64,000 nt of DNA from Neokomagataea tanensis (GTDB lineage: Bacteria; Pseudomonadota; Alphaproteobacteria; Acetobacterales; Acetobacteraceae). How positions within the stretch are numbered: the stretch's first letter is position 1; each line of letters starts with the position of its first letter. Both the position numbers and the translations under genes were made by a program. Below are positions 37,626-46,123 of this stretch, in pieces. The DNA lies in contig NZ_CP032485.1 in NCBI RefSeq assembly GCF_006542335.1, positions 1,064,501 through 1,128,500 of the forward strand. The letters run 5' to 3'. The notes beneath the pieces are model-generated. The model was not told the DNA's origin. It searched no databases and saw only the letters and a list, made by a program, of their open reading frames with translations.

Positions 37626-37643
37626 AAACCTGAATATAGGTTT
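37626..37643. promoter_or_regulatory. Palindrome upstream of the TonB receptor operon
   Basis: AAACCT-GAATAT-AGGTTT is a perfect inverted repeat of 6 bp arms, set about 190 bases before the receptor start and about 60 bases before yggT. It lies inside a longer ATAAAAC...GTTTTAT repeat. It is a possible operator for one of the divergent genes. No riboswitch of the thiamine or cobalamin class is seen in this spacer. Confidence 0.35.
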
Positions 37644-37834
37644 TATCGGTCTTGTTGAAAGACGACAACAGGCAGGTCCAAGCCGTTTTTATAATCGTGT
37701 AGCGCGGGAGGGCATGTCTGCTGGCTGTTTCTGGCAGAGTTATGTCCGCTCAGAGTGTGCTAGATTGTATCATAGCGGTAAGTGAAAGCGATATTTCATT
37801 TCATGTGGATATAGGGTGCGGGGGAGATTGGCTG

Positions 37835-40252
37835 GTGACTGTGTGTGCGGGTGCGTGGGGTTTTCAATCGCGAAAGATGAGAGTCCTCGCTGGGGTTTCG
37901 GCTTTAGCTTTAATGAGTATGGGGCCTTTATCTGCTGTGGCGGCCGATAAAACAGGGCAAAAACAACCGAAATCCACGCATGGTTCATATTCGGCAACTC
38001 CCAAGCCAGAGACAATTACAGTACAGGGGTTTGCAGACCGTAATGATGGCCACCAGCCTGGGGGGGGACTTATTCGTCCACAATCTGGTGTGAAGTCTGT
38101 CAGCACTGTTGGTCAAGATTACATTATGAAGCAGGCGCCGATGGCGACGGCGTTTCAGTTAATCTCTCTATTACCGGGGGCGAATGTTGCCACGACGGAT
38201 CCTATGGGGTTTTCACCCAATACGGATTTGACAGTACGGGGTTTGAGCAATGATTCAATCGGCTATGTGTTAGAGGGCATGCCGATGAACGACTTGGCTG
38301 CGTATAGCGGGACGCCGAGCCAGTTTGCAGATAGTGAGAATTATCAAGAAATTGCCCTTCAGCAAGGATCTTCAGATTTAAGCAGCCCGGTGCTGAATGC
38401 TGTTGGAGGCTTGGTCAATTTGACGTTCCGTGATCCGGCGCTAAAAGCCGGTGGTTATGCGTCTGTCTCGTATGGGTCTTACGACACAAATCGTGAGTTT
38501 ATCCGGTTGGACACGGGGGAGATTGGGCGCTCCGGCATCCGTGGATTTATCTCGTATTCACAGGGTGCGACGGATAATTGGCGTGGCCCAGGGCGAGACA
38601 AGAAACAGCACGTTGATTTGAAGGTTTTAAAAAAGTGGGGCAACGGTAATCGTGTAAGTTTTGTGGGTACGTTTAATACGACAATTACCAGTTGGTACCT
38701 CCAGCCGACGATGGCGTCATGGAAAGCTGATGGTATTGGCGGGAGTAATAACCTAAGCGGCACCTATAATTCACAAAATTTAGAAGATGCAGCAAATTAT
38801 TGGCGTTTGTGGCGTGATGGTGAAAGGACCATTTACGGCGGATTACCGGTCCACTTGAATTTGAGCAGCCATTGGTCTGTTGATGCAGAAGCCTATTCGC
38901 AGATGGCTTATGGCAACTGGCCGGGGGGCACAACCTTGCCCACAACCAACTTGTACCAAGGGACAGAGCCTGTTGCTGGTACATTCGAATTCCCCACTAT
39001 TCAAGATGGTTATGGTGTGGTGCGTGCGGATTACACCCAGCGCAGTTTCCGCTCAGGCCTGAACATGGCCGCGCACTATAAACGAGACTGGAATGATCTG
39101 ACCTTTGGATATTGGTATGATTACGGCGATGACAATCAGAAGCAACCTTTCACAGCCGTGCAGATGGATGGTACCGCTCCCGATATCTGGGCTGAAAAAG
39201 CATCCTACTTTGTAGCGCTACCCAACGGACAACCCTTATTAGGGGATAGTTTTCATACAATCTCTCAAACAAATGCGTTGTTTGTGGGGGACCATATGGC
39301 GCTGTTGGGGGACCGTTTGTCAGTGGATATCGGTTTGAAAGCTGTCATGATGAGCCGGCGAGGGACGAACAACATGCCGGGCCCGCAATATAACGCAAAT
39401 TCCAACAGCTTTGAGCCTTTGCCGCGGTTGGGAGTCCGGTGGCGGATTGATAACCAAAACCAACTTTTCGCCAATGTGATGACAAATTTCAGGGCACCAA
39501 GTCAGCCTGCATTGTACAATATTTATGACCCAAGTTCGGGTAGTGTTTGGACGCAAGGGGCGACGAATGTTCGGAATGAGTATTCGATTTCTGAAGAATT
39601 TGGGTACCGCCGGACTGGGCGTTGGCTGATCGGAAGCGTGACGTTCTTCAATTACAATTTTACCAATCGCCAGATTCAAGCTGAGGCTGTGCAGAATGGC
39701 TCAGTTATATCAACGACATTAAACGCAGGCGGTCAGACATCGCGTGGGGTAGACATAGAAATGGGTCTACGCCCTTGGCACAATTTTGCGCCTTACGTTT
39801 CGGGTGAGTATCTGCACGCCACGATTGATAATGATATTCTTGCAGGGGACGATTATGTACCCACGCGCGGGAAACGCGCTGTGCGCAGCCCGACCCTGCA
39901 AGCATCTGGTGGGGTAACATACGATGATGGGCACGTCTTTGGTGTGGCGACCATACGTTACACAGGACATCAATATGCGACATTCATGAATGATGAGCGG
40001 ATGCCGGACCACACGATGGGTGATCTTACAATCGGCTATCGCTTTTCAGATCATGTGCGTTTGCATCAACCGACCCTTCGTATGAATTTTATGAACATCA
40101 CAAACCAGCATTATTTGTCTGGTGTTGCTGGCCCTACGTTGAATGCCAAAGATGTCACTGGCGTTTCGGGTACGACAATAGCAGGTTCCGCACCTAGTTA
40201 TTATATCGGTGGAGGTTTTGCAGCGTTGTTTACAGCATCCACTGGTTTTTAA
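37835..40252 (+). CDS. TonB-dependent outer membrane receptor
   Basis: TonB receptors import scarce ligands through the outer membrane. A signal peptide (MRVLAGVSALALMSMGPLSAVAA) is followed by a TonB box-like ETITVQG and a plug domain with QLISLLPGANV and LTVRGLSNDSIGYVLEGMPMND. About 600 residues of beta barrel follow and the chain ends in a phenylalanine, as outer membrane proteins do. GTG 37835 has an ideal GGGGAG eight bases before it; ATG 37877 and ATG 37742 are alternatives. The operon partners are a small-molecule kinase and a PnuC-type transporter, so the ligand may be a vitamin or nucleoside rather than iron. Ligand unproven. Confidence 0.92.
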   Translation: MTVCAGAWGFQSRKMRVLAGVSALALMSMGPLSAVAADKTGQKQPKSTHGSYSATPKPETITVQGFADRNDGHQPGGGLIRPQSGVKSVSTVGQDYIMKQAPMATAFQLISLLPGANVATTDPMGFSPNTDLTVRGLSNDSIGYVLEGMPMNDLAAYSGTPSQFADSENYQEIALQQGSSDLSSPVLNAVGGLVNLTFRDPALKAGGYASVSYGSYDTNREFIRLDTGEIGRSGIRGFISYSQGATDNWRGPGRDKKQHVDLKVLKKWGNGNRVSFVGTFNTTITSWYLQPTMASWKADGIGGSNNLSGTYNSQNLEDAANYWRLWRDGERTIYGGLPVHLNLSSHWSVDAEAYSQMAYGNWPGGTTLPTTNLYQGTEPVAGTFEFPTIQDGYGVVRADYTQRSFRSGLNMAAHYKRDWNDLTFGYWYDYGDDNQKQPFTAVQMDGTAPDIWAEKASYFVALPNGQPLLGDSFHTISQTNALFVGDHMALLGDRLSVDIGLKAVMMSRRGTNNMPGPQYNANSNSFEPLPRLGVRWRIDNQNQLFANVMTNFRAPSQPALYNIYDPSSGSVWTQGATNVRNEYSISEEFGYRRTGRWLIGSVTFFNYNFTNRQIQAEAVQNGSVISTTLNAGGQTSRGVDIEMGLRPWHNFAPYVSGEYLHATIDNDILAGDDYVPTRGKRAVRSPTLQASGGVTYDDGHVFGVATIRYTGHQYATFMNDERMPDHTMGDLTIGYRFSDHVRLHQPTLRMNFMNITNQHYLSGVAGPTLNAKDVTGVSGTTIAGSAPSYYIGGGFAALFTASTGF

Positions 40253-40291
40253 TGTGTGTAAAAAGGTTATCTGGGCTTTGATTGCAGGAAG

Positions 40292-41461
40292 ATGGCGGTG
40301 AAAAACGAGTTTATTTCTCCGTCGTCAGACCATTTTGTGCACGGCTTGGGCAATTCTTTGCAAAAGCCTGACTGGCCGGTTTTGTGTGAGGGTGAGCTCT
40401 CAACACTATTGGATCAGCATTATGAGGTTGGCCCTTTGCGGGCTATAGAATGGCGTAGTCCGCGGCCTTTTTCGTCTGCGGCGCGGATATCGACGGCGCA
40501 GGGTGGTTTTTTTATTAAGCGGCATGGGAGGGCGCTGCGAAGCGTGGCAGACCTCCAAGCTGAGCACCACTTCATGTCTTATCTGGCGAAAAGCGGTATG
40601 AATGTGGCGCAGGTCGTTCCTACGAAATCTGGAGCGACAGCGTTTGCGAATGACGGCTGGACGTATGAGTTGCACTGCGCGGCGCCTGGTGAAGACCTGT
40701 ATCAAGATCGTACATCCTGGACGCCTTTCTTAAGCGGGGAACAGGCGTTCGAAGCCGGAAAAGTGCTTGCTGAACTGCATCGGGCTGCGGTTCATTATGA
40801 TGCTCCTGCGCGTTCAGCCCGCATGTTGATTATGAACATGCGTTTATTTGGTACGCGCAACCCATTAACTGCTTTGAAGGCAGAGATTTCGAAGCATGTT
40901 GGGCTGAATGCTTTTTTTTCACATAAAAATTGGCAGGAAGACATTTTAGAGCGTGTTGTAGAACCGTTTCATGCTGCTGCATATGCGGCGTTGCAAACGG
41001 CTCCGCCGCTTTGGGGGCATGGGGACTGGCATGGCTCTAATTTACTCTGGAGCGGTTGTGGGCCTGCTGCTTCTGTTTCAACGGTATTGGATTTTGGCTT
41101 GGCGGACAAAAGTACTGCTTTGCTTGATGTTGCGACTGCCTTGGAACGCAGCATGGTGCCGTGGCTGCAGATGGAGCATGGCGAAGAGCCTGTCGCAAAT
41201 GTGGAACAGACGACCTGCTTTCTTAGAGGCTATGCCTTTGTTTCTGGGTGGGGCTCGAATGAGCTTTCAGCATTGGCCGATATATTGCCTATCGCACATA
41301 CTAATTTTGCTTTTAGTGAGATCGATTATTTTTATAGTTTGTTGAAAAATGAGGAGAATGCCGACTTGGCTTATAGTGGCTACCTTTTGGGGCATTCTGA
41401 TTGGTTTGGTAGAGCTGAGGGTAAGCGGTGGTTGCGTCATATTAAAACACTGAATCTTTAG
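40292..41461 (+). CDS. APH-fold phosphotransferase, probable small-molecule kinase
   Basis: The catalytic loop is WGHGDWHGSNLLW near residues 243-255 and the metal motif is VLDFGLAD near 266-273, both typical of the aminoglycoside phosphotransferase/choline kinase fold. The N-terminal lobe holds GGFFIKRHGRAL with the expected ATP lysine. Length 389 is long for the family. ThiK, a thiamine kinase, belongs to this fold. Between a TonB receptor and a PnuC-like permease, it could trap an imported thiamine or nicotinamide riboside by phosphorylation. Drug resistance is a less likely reading. Confidence 0.75.
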   Translation: MAVKNEFISPSSDHFVHGLGNSLQKPDWPVLCEGELSTLLDQHYEVGPLRAIEWRSPRPFSSAARISTAQGGFFIKRHGRALRSVADLQAEHHFMSYLAKSGMNVAQVVPTKSGATAFANDGWTYELHCAAPGEDLYQDRTSWTPFLSGEQAFEAGKVLAELHRAAVHYDAPARSARMLIMNMRLFGTRNPLTALKAEISKHVGLNAFFSHKNWQEDILERVVEPFHAAAYAALQTAPPLWGHGDWHGSNLLWSGCGPAASVSTVLDFGLADKSTALLDVATALERSMVPWLQMEHGEEPVANVEQTTCFLRGYAFVSGWGSNELSALADILPIAHTNFAFSEIDYFYSLLKNEENADLAYSGYLLGHSDWFGRAEGKRWLRHIKTLNL

Positions 41462-41470
41462 GGTTATGTG

Positions 41471-42055
41471 ATGTCTTGGCTGGAAATTATAGGCGTCATT
41501 ACGAATGTACTGGGTGTCTGGCTGACTGTCAGGCGCAACATGCTGTGTTGGCCTATCGGAATCGTTGGGGTTTCTGTCTATTGCTATCAGTTTTTGTTAT
41601 GGAAGCTTTATAGCGATACGGCTTTGCAGGCATTCTATGCGGTTACACTGCTCTACGGGTGGTGGGTTTGGTGTAAAGATCAGCACAGCGGGGAACAGTC
41701 GGGACTCGTTGTTACGCGTGCCAGCTACCGTCGGTTTGGCCTTGAGATCATCTTCACTTTGGCCAGTACAGCGTGTGTGGGGTGGGTTTTAGCGACATTT
41801 ACGGATGACCCCCTGCCGTGGGGTGATGCTGGCCTGACATGCTTCAGCCTTTTGGCATCTTTATGGGCATCCCGCCGGCACTGGGAGAGCTGGGTGCTTT
41901 GGATTGTGGTGGATACCCTTTATGCCGCGCTATTTTTTGTACGGCACGACCAGCTGACGGCCTGGCTGTACGTTATGTTTACGGTCTTAGCGGCGTATGG
42001 TGCTTGGCAGTGGAAAACAGAATTCCAAAAAAATATCCCTGCTGTTGAGGGATGA
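41471..42055 (+). CDS. PnuC-family vitamin/nucleoside transporter
   Basis: PnuC-type proteins move unphosphorylated nicotinamide riboside, and PnuT or PnuX relatives move thiamine or riboflavin; uptake is driven by phosphorylation inside the cell. This 194-residue protein has about seven helices with the family pattern GVWLTVRRNMLCWPIGIVGV, FYAVTLLYGWWVW and SWVLWIVVDTLYAALF. It starts about nine bases after the kinase stop. ATG 41471 is chosen over GTG 41468. The specific ligand cannot be told from sequence here. A kinase in the same operon suits the trapping mechanism. Confidence 0.88.
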   Translation: MSWLEIIGVITNVLGVWLTVRRNMLCWPIGIVGVSVYCYQFLLWKLYSDTALQAFYAVTLLYGWWVWCKDQHSGEQSGLVVTRASYRRFGLEIIFTLASTACVGWVLATFTDDPLPWGDAGLTCFSLLASLWASRRHWESWVLWIVVDTLYAALFFVRHDQLTAWLYVMFTVLAAYGAWQWKTEFQKNIPAVEG

Positions 42056-42057
42056 AA

Positions 42058-42084
42058 TTCCCCCTTCCGATTGGGAAGGGGAAA
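42058..42084 (-). terminator. Hairpin between pnuC-like gene and sldA
   Basis: CCCCTTCC (42061-42068) pairs with GGAAGGGG (42074-42081) between the two convergent stops. The minus-strand side has a short ATTT-like run, so it more likely ends sldA. Confidence 0.5.
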
Positions 42085-42092
42085 GCCAGGTA

Positions 42093-44279
42093 TTAATTGC
42101 CTGTTTTTGGAAGTGCATAAACGACGAGGTCGTCCGTGACTGGAGTCATCATGAAGTGATGTCCGCCAGCCATAATGGCAATGTATTGTCGGCCCTTGTA
42201 TTCGTAAGTCATAGGCGTGGCCTGACCGCCGCCAGGAAGAACATCGCTCCAGACTGTTTTACCTGTTTTGATGTCGATAGCGCGGATTAGATTGTCTGTC
42301 GCAGCGGCTACAAAGACGAGGCCACCGGCAGTGATGATGGGGCCACCGTTATTTGGGGTACCAATTTTAAGCGGTAGATATGTTGGTAAGCCAAATGGGC
42401 CGTTTGCGCGGGCTGTCCCAAGTGGGGTTTGCCACAGGACTTTGCGTGTGTGCATGTCGATGGCGGTGATGGCACCATAAGGCGGTTTGTTGCACATCAT
42501 GCCTGTGAACTGGTCCCAGAAAGGTGTGACGACAATACCGTATGGTGTGTCTGCCTGTGCACCATTTCCTTCAGCGCCGCCTGATTTGGCATCAAAATAG
42601 GGGGAATCGATAGGGCGCATGCCGAGCTTGTCTGCGCGACGGCGCGTAACAAGCTGGTCGTACATTGGTGTGTTGTTCCAGTTTGCGATCAGGATGCCTG
42701 TTTTGGCGTCATACGCCATGCTGCCCCAGTCAGAGCCGCCGTTATAGCCTGGGTATTCAATCCATGGCTTGTCGAGGGATGGTGCTGTGAATTCACCCTC
42801 GTACCGTGCGCGGCGGAACTTGATGCGACAGAAAAGCTGATCAATAGGTGACATGCCCCACATGTCGCTTTCCTTGAGGGGAGGAAAGCCAAGGCGCGGC
42901 ATGCCTGTGGACCAAGGTTGTGTGGCCGCTCTTGGGTCGCCCGGGATGTGCCCGGCTGGTGCGGGGCGTTCTTCCACAGGGAGGAGGGGTTTACCTGTAG
43001 CGCGGTCAAGTACGAAGGTTTCCCCACGCTTCGTCGGAACGATAAGTGCGGGTACTGGGCCGTGATCTGTTGGGAAGTCGAATTTCGTGGCTTGTGAGCC
43101 GAGGTCATAATCCCAAACGTCTTTATGAACGGTTTGGAAGACCCAACGTGGCGAGCCTGTTTTAACGTCGATCGCGACTATAGACGAGGAGACGGCGTTT
43201 TCTTCAGGGGTACGTAGAGCTGAGTAATAATCTGCCGCTGAATTGCCTGTAGGGACGTAGACCAAGCCGAGGGCGTTGTCGCCGGTCATTGCAGCCCATG
43301 AGTTTGGTGTGCCGCGGCTGTAGTGCTCACCCGGTGCTGGTTGGCTGTGGTCATTGGGGCGGTTTACGTCCCATGCCCAGAGAAATTTGCCACTTTCGGC
43401 ATCGTATCCACGGATAACACCAGAGGGTGCCCATCGTCTTTGACCGTCTAGAACTTCTTGGTTTGTGACAATAACACCGTTGATGATTGGGGGAGGGGCA
43501 GTTTCAGAAACGAAGCCGGGAACGGACTCGCCCATACCTTGCATCAGGTTAATTTGGCCGTTGAAGCCAAAGTTTTTGCAGGCTTCACCAGTATCGGCAT
43601 CAACTGAGATGAGGCGTTCATCCAAGGTCGCTTCAACGATGCGGTTATGGCACGGTTGGCCTTCGGGAGTAGTGGAAGAAGTGTAGTAGACGACGCTTTT
43701 ACAGGCTGCGGTATAAGGAATGGAATGAAACTGTACACCTGCTTTGAAGCGCCATATTTCACGGCCCGTGGCAGGGTCCAACTTCATCATGTCGTTTGTG
43801 GCGGAGCACATATACAAACCATCCCCGACTTTAAGAGGGGTGGTTTCAGCGGCCCATTTATTGGCTTGGCCGGGGGCTGGTTTACTGCCCGTATGGTAGA
43901 TAAAGGCGCGCTGTAACTGACCTACATTTTCAGGTGTGATCTGCGCTAATGGTGAGTAGCGGCTAGCATCATCATCGCGTCCATACGCAGCCCAGTCACC
44001 TTCAGCCGGTGTTGCACTTTGCTGTGGCACCATAGGTGTAACTTCAGCAGGGTCCATTGAGGGATTGTCTGGGAGATTGGCTGCGTTAACGCCTGCTGCC
44101 TGTGGCGCGAATGGGGACGGTGCGCCGAATTTTGAATTAACAGATGGCCCTTCTTCTTGCGGGCTACTACCCGGGATTGAAGAGGCGTGTTCCGATGCGA
44201 CTTGTGCTTTTGCAGGAGAAACGAAAGAGCTGCATGTCGCGAGGGAGAGTGCGCTGGCGGCGAGGAGAGAAATACGCAT
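42093..44279 (-). CDS. sldA: PQQ-dependent polyol (sorbitol/glycerol) dehydrogenase, large subunit
   Basis: SldA oxidises polyols such as D-sorbitol, glycerol and arabitol in the periplasm and passes electrons to ubiquinone. A signal peptide ends near AKAQ at residue 26, followed by a Pro/Ala/Ser-rich linker, then the PQQ propeller from about residue 115 (DWAAYGRDDDASRYSPL) to the C-terminus, with repeated W-motif blades such as TGREIWRF, SGKFLWAW and TRKVLWQTPLG. The 728 residues match the family. Membrane glucose dehydrogenase has the membrane part fused; here it is a separate gene just upstream, which favours SldA. The ATG overlaps the sldB stop by one base. Confidence 0.9.
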   Translation of the reverse strand: MRISLLAASALSLATCSSFVSPAKAQVASEHASSIPGSSPQEEGPSVNSKFGAPSPFAPQAAGVNAANLPDNPSMDPAEVTPMVPQQSATPAEGDWAAYGRDDDASRYSPLAQITPENVGQLQRAFIYHTGSKPAPGQANKWAAETTPLKVGDGLYMCSATNDMMKLDPATGREIWRFKAGVQFHSIPYTAACKSVVYYTSSTTPEGQPCHNRIVEATLDERLISVDADTGEACKNFGFNGQINLMQGMGESVPGFVSETAPPPIINGVIVTNQEVLDGQRRWAPSGVIRGYDAESGKFLWAWDVNRPNDHSQPAPGEHYSRGTPNSWAAMTGDNALGLVYVPTGNSAADYYSALRTPEENAVSSSIVAIDVKTGSPRWVFQTVHKDVWDYDLGSQATKFDFPTDHGPVPALIVPTKRGETFVLDRATGKPLLPVEERPAPAGHIPGDPRAATQPWSTGMPRLGFPPLKESDMWGMSPIDQLFCRIKFRRARYEGEFTAPSLDKPWIEYPGYNGGSDWGSMAYDAKTGILIANWNNTPMYDQLVTRRRADKLGMRPIDSPYFDAKSGGAEGNGAQADTPYGIVVTPFWDQFTGMMCNKPPYGAITAIDMHTRKVLWQTPLGTARANGPFGLPTYLPLKIGTPNNGGPIITAGGLVFVAAATDNLIRAIDIKTGKTVWSDVLPGGGQATPMTYEYKGRQYIAIMAGGHHFMMTPVTDDLVVYALPKTGN

Positions 44280-44677
44280 CAGAATGCTGCTCCTGACTGC
44301 GAAGTTGCGGGGCGGCTTGTGTGGGTGTTGCGCCGTTTGAGTGTTGGTATGATCAACAAAACAAGAATGGCGATAAGTGACGGGCCAAACAGGCGAGGCA
44401 AAAGGCCCCATCCATCAAAGCCGACTTCCCAGAGGGACCAGACGGCTGTGCCGAACCATGCAAGTAGATAGGCTGTTGCGCCAATGGTGCGGCCGAGCAT
44501 GATTTGTATGCCGGAGAAAACAACGACGGCTCCGCAGATGGTATAATACCACGAGCCGCCAAGAGCGATGAGATCAGCTCCCATAATAACCATGGGGAGC
44601 CCGAGGAGTGTGATGATCGCGCCTAGAACAAAAGCGCACCAGTCACGTGGGTGGCTGGGCCAGCGCATGTTGGACAT
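44279..44677 (-). CDS. sldB: Membrane subunit of PQQ-dependent polyol dehydrogenase
   Basis: This 132-residue protein has four or five hydrophobic segments with the pattern of the N-terminal membrane domain of membrane glucose dehydrogenase (WCAFVLGAIITLLGLPMV, GGSWYYTICGAVVV, AYLLAWFGTAVWSLWEVG, LFGPSLIAILVLL). It is the membrane anchor needed for SldA activity. AGGAGG lies seven bases before ATG 44677. The stop and the sldA start share one base, so the two are translated together. The C-terminal tail is polar. Confidence 0.9.
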   Translation of the reverse strand: MSNMRWPSHPRDWCAFVLGAIITLLGLPMVIMGADLIALGGSWYYTICGAVVVFSGIQIMLGRTIGATAYLLAWFGTAVWSLWEVGFDGWGLLPRLFGPSLIAILVLLIIPTLKRRNTHTSRPATSQSGAAF

Positions 44678-44808
44678 GAGAGGACCTCCTGCAAATTGTG
44701 GAGGTGCAGGATGCAGTATTGTGCGATATTTTAACAAGTCTATTTTGGCATATAACGCCTTTTTGACAAATGAAAATTAAGTTCGACTTGTGCCCATAAA
44801 ATAAAAAA

Positions 44809-45381
44809 TTATGTATAATTCAACGTATTAGATAAAAACTTTTCGAGCGTGATGGGCGTCAAAGGGGTTGGTGTCAGTGCCTGAAGCTGACCATCAAGCG
44901 CTAAAATGGCGAGGCCGTGTAGTTTGGCCCATATGGATGCAATTTGGGTGGCGTTGTCAAAAGCTGTGGCTGTCGTGTTGTGGGATACCATTGGAGTTAA
45001 GCAGGATAAGGCTTTTTTAGAAGCTTTTTGCAGATCTGGTGTGGTACGATCGACTGAGTCATTACGGAACATAAGTGTAAATAAGCCCGGGTTTGCAATC
45101 GCGAAGCGAATGTACGCCAAACCAATTTCACGTGGTGTTTTGCCGTGGGTGCTGGACATGGCTGCGCTGAGTTCCTCAAAGCCTATGGCCGCCAGTGCGC
45201 TGAGAATACCCGCAAGGTTACCGAAATGTGGGGTGGCTGCGGTTGCGGAAACGCCTGCATGCCGCGTGATGGCGCGAAGTTTGAGTGCTGTTATTCCGTC
45301 TTGCTCAAGCAGGATACGAGCAGAATGGAGAAGGGCGTTGGGTAGGTCGCCGTGGTGGTAACGTGGTTTGGTCTCGATCAT
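44809..45381 (-). CDS. TetR/AcrR-family repressor with WHG-type C-terminal domain
   Basis: The N-terminal 55 residues form a helix-turn-helix domain, with the recognition segment ITRHAGVSATAATPHFGN. The C-terminal ligand domain has the Trp/Lys-His-Gly pattern IWAKLHGLAIL at about residues 148-158. Repressors of this type respond to small hydrophobic compounds or drugs. It lies upstream of sldBA on the same strand, 130 bases from sldB, so it may control that pair or itself. A TTTACA-A-TGTAAA palindrome sits 53 bases before its start. Confidence 0.9.
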   Translation of the reverse strand: MIETKPRYHHGDLPNALLHSARILLEQDGITALKLRAITRHAGVSATAATPHFGNLAGILSALAAIGFEELSAAMSSTHGKTPREIGLAYIRFAIANPGLFTLMFRNDSVDRTTPDLQKASKKALSCLTPMVSHNTTATAFDNATQIASIWAKLHGLAILALDGQLQALTPTPLTPITLEKFLSNTLNYT

Positions 45382-45433
45382 GGCGAGGTCTTTACGGCGT
45401 AAACATCCACGAGGAAAGGCGGCTCTTTAGATA

Positions 45434-45446
45434 TTTACAATGTAAA
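45434..45446. promoter_or_regulatory. Palindromic operator candidate for the TetR gene
   Basis: TTTACA-A-TGTAAA, a perfect 6-bp inverted repeat around one base, lies upstream of the TetR start in the spacer before ogt. A sister site with the same arms is at 55285-55297. Confidence 0.5.
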
Positions 45447-45513
45447 GATACGAGGAGATTACCCGGTCCACTCAATGGGGCGGGTAACTCTGTTTGGGAC
45501 CAGCGATATGCGA

Positions 45514-45963
45514 TTATTCGTCGGGTTGTTCGAGGTTGAGTAATATACGTTTATCGTCCACGCCGTTCATGCCTGAATATCCGCCGAGGCCTGATCGACC
45601 AATAATACGATGGCACGGGATTAGGATGGGGATAGGGTTTGCGCCAACGGCCCCGCCGACTGAGCGAGCAGAACCCCCGAACTCTTCTGCAAAATCAGAA
45701 TAGAAGCGCGTTTTTCCGTAGGGGATAGTGAGCAATCCAGCCCAGATCTTCTTTTGGTAAGTGGTGCCGTATGGCTCAAAGGGGAGGTCACTGAAATCAA
45801 CATCTTCGCGGTCGAAATAGCGTTCAAGTCGCTCTCTGACGGTAAGAAGCAAAGGTGTTTCTTCTTGGTCGCGTCCCCAGCCCCAATCAAGAGCAACGAT
45901 ACGTTGGTCATCTTCACTAATGGTGAGGGCCCCTAACGGGGTATGGCATGAAAGTTGGGGCAT
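45514..45963 (-). CDS. ogt: Methylated-DNA-protein-cysteine methyltransferase
   Basis: Ogt removes alkyl groups from O6-alkylguanine by transfer to its own cysteine, which is used up. The acceptor motif is IPCHRIIG near residue 116, preceded by YGKTRFYSDFAEEFGGSARSVGGAVGANPIPIL. The length of 149 residues is that of a single-domain enzyme. A hairpin-like TTACCCG/CGGGTAA pair (45459-45487) follows the gene on its strand and may end the transcript. Confidence 0.93.
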   Translation of the reverse strand: MPQLSCHTPLGALTISEDDQRIVALDWGWGRDQEETPLLLTVRERLERYFDREDVDFSDLPFEPYGTTYQKKIWAGLLTIPYGKTRFYSDFAEEFGGSARSVGGAVGANPIPILIPCHRIIGRSGLGGYSGMNGVDDKRILLNLEQPDE

Positions 45964-46123
45964 ATGCAGAGGCTCAGTCTGAAAGTGGGATTGCAGCGAT
46001 TATAATTACTGATTTGAGCGCCAGTAAGTGGGAAAGATTTTAAGGGGTATGGTGAGTGAGAATTTCAGCTTTTTAGAGCGGGTTTCGGTTTTCCTAGAGC
46101 TTCAGGTGCATTAGAGAGCGCGT

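Noticed and set aside
37564..37834. Thiamine or cobalamin riboswitch before the TonB receptor
   Set aside because: No CTGAGA, no ACCTGATC-type thi box and no B12 box are visible in the spacer.
42093..44279. Membrane glucose dehydrogenase instead of SldA
   Set aside because: The membrane domain is encoded by a separate upstream gene and the large subunit begins with a signal peptide, which is the polyol dehydrogenase arrangement.
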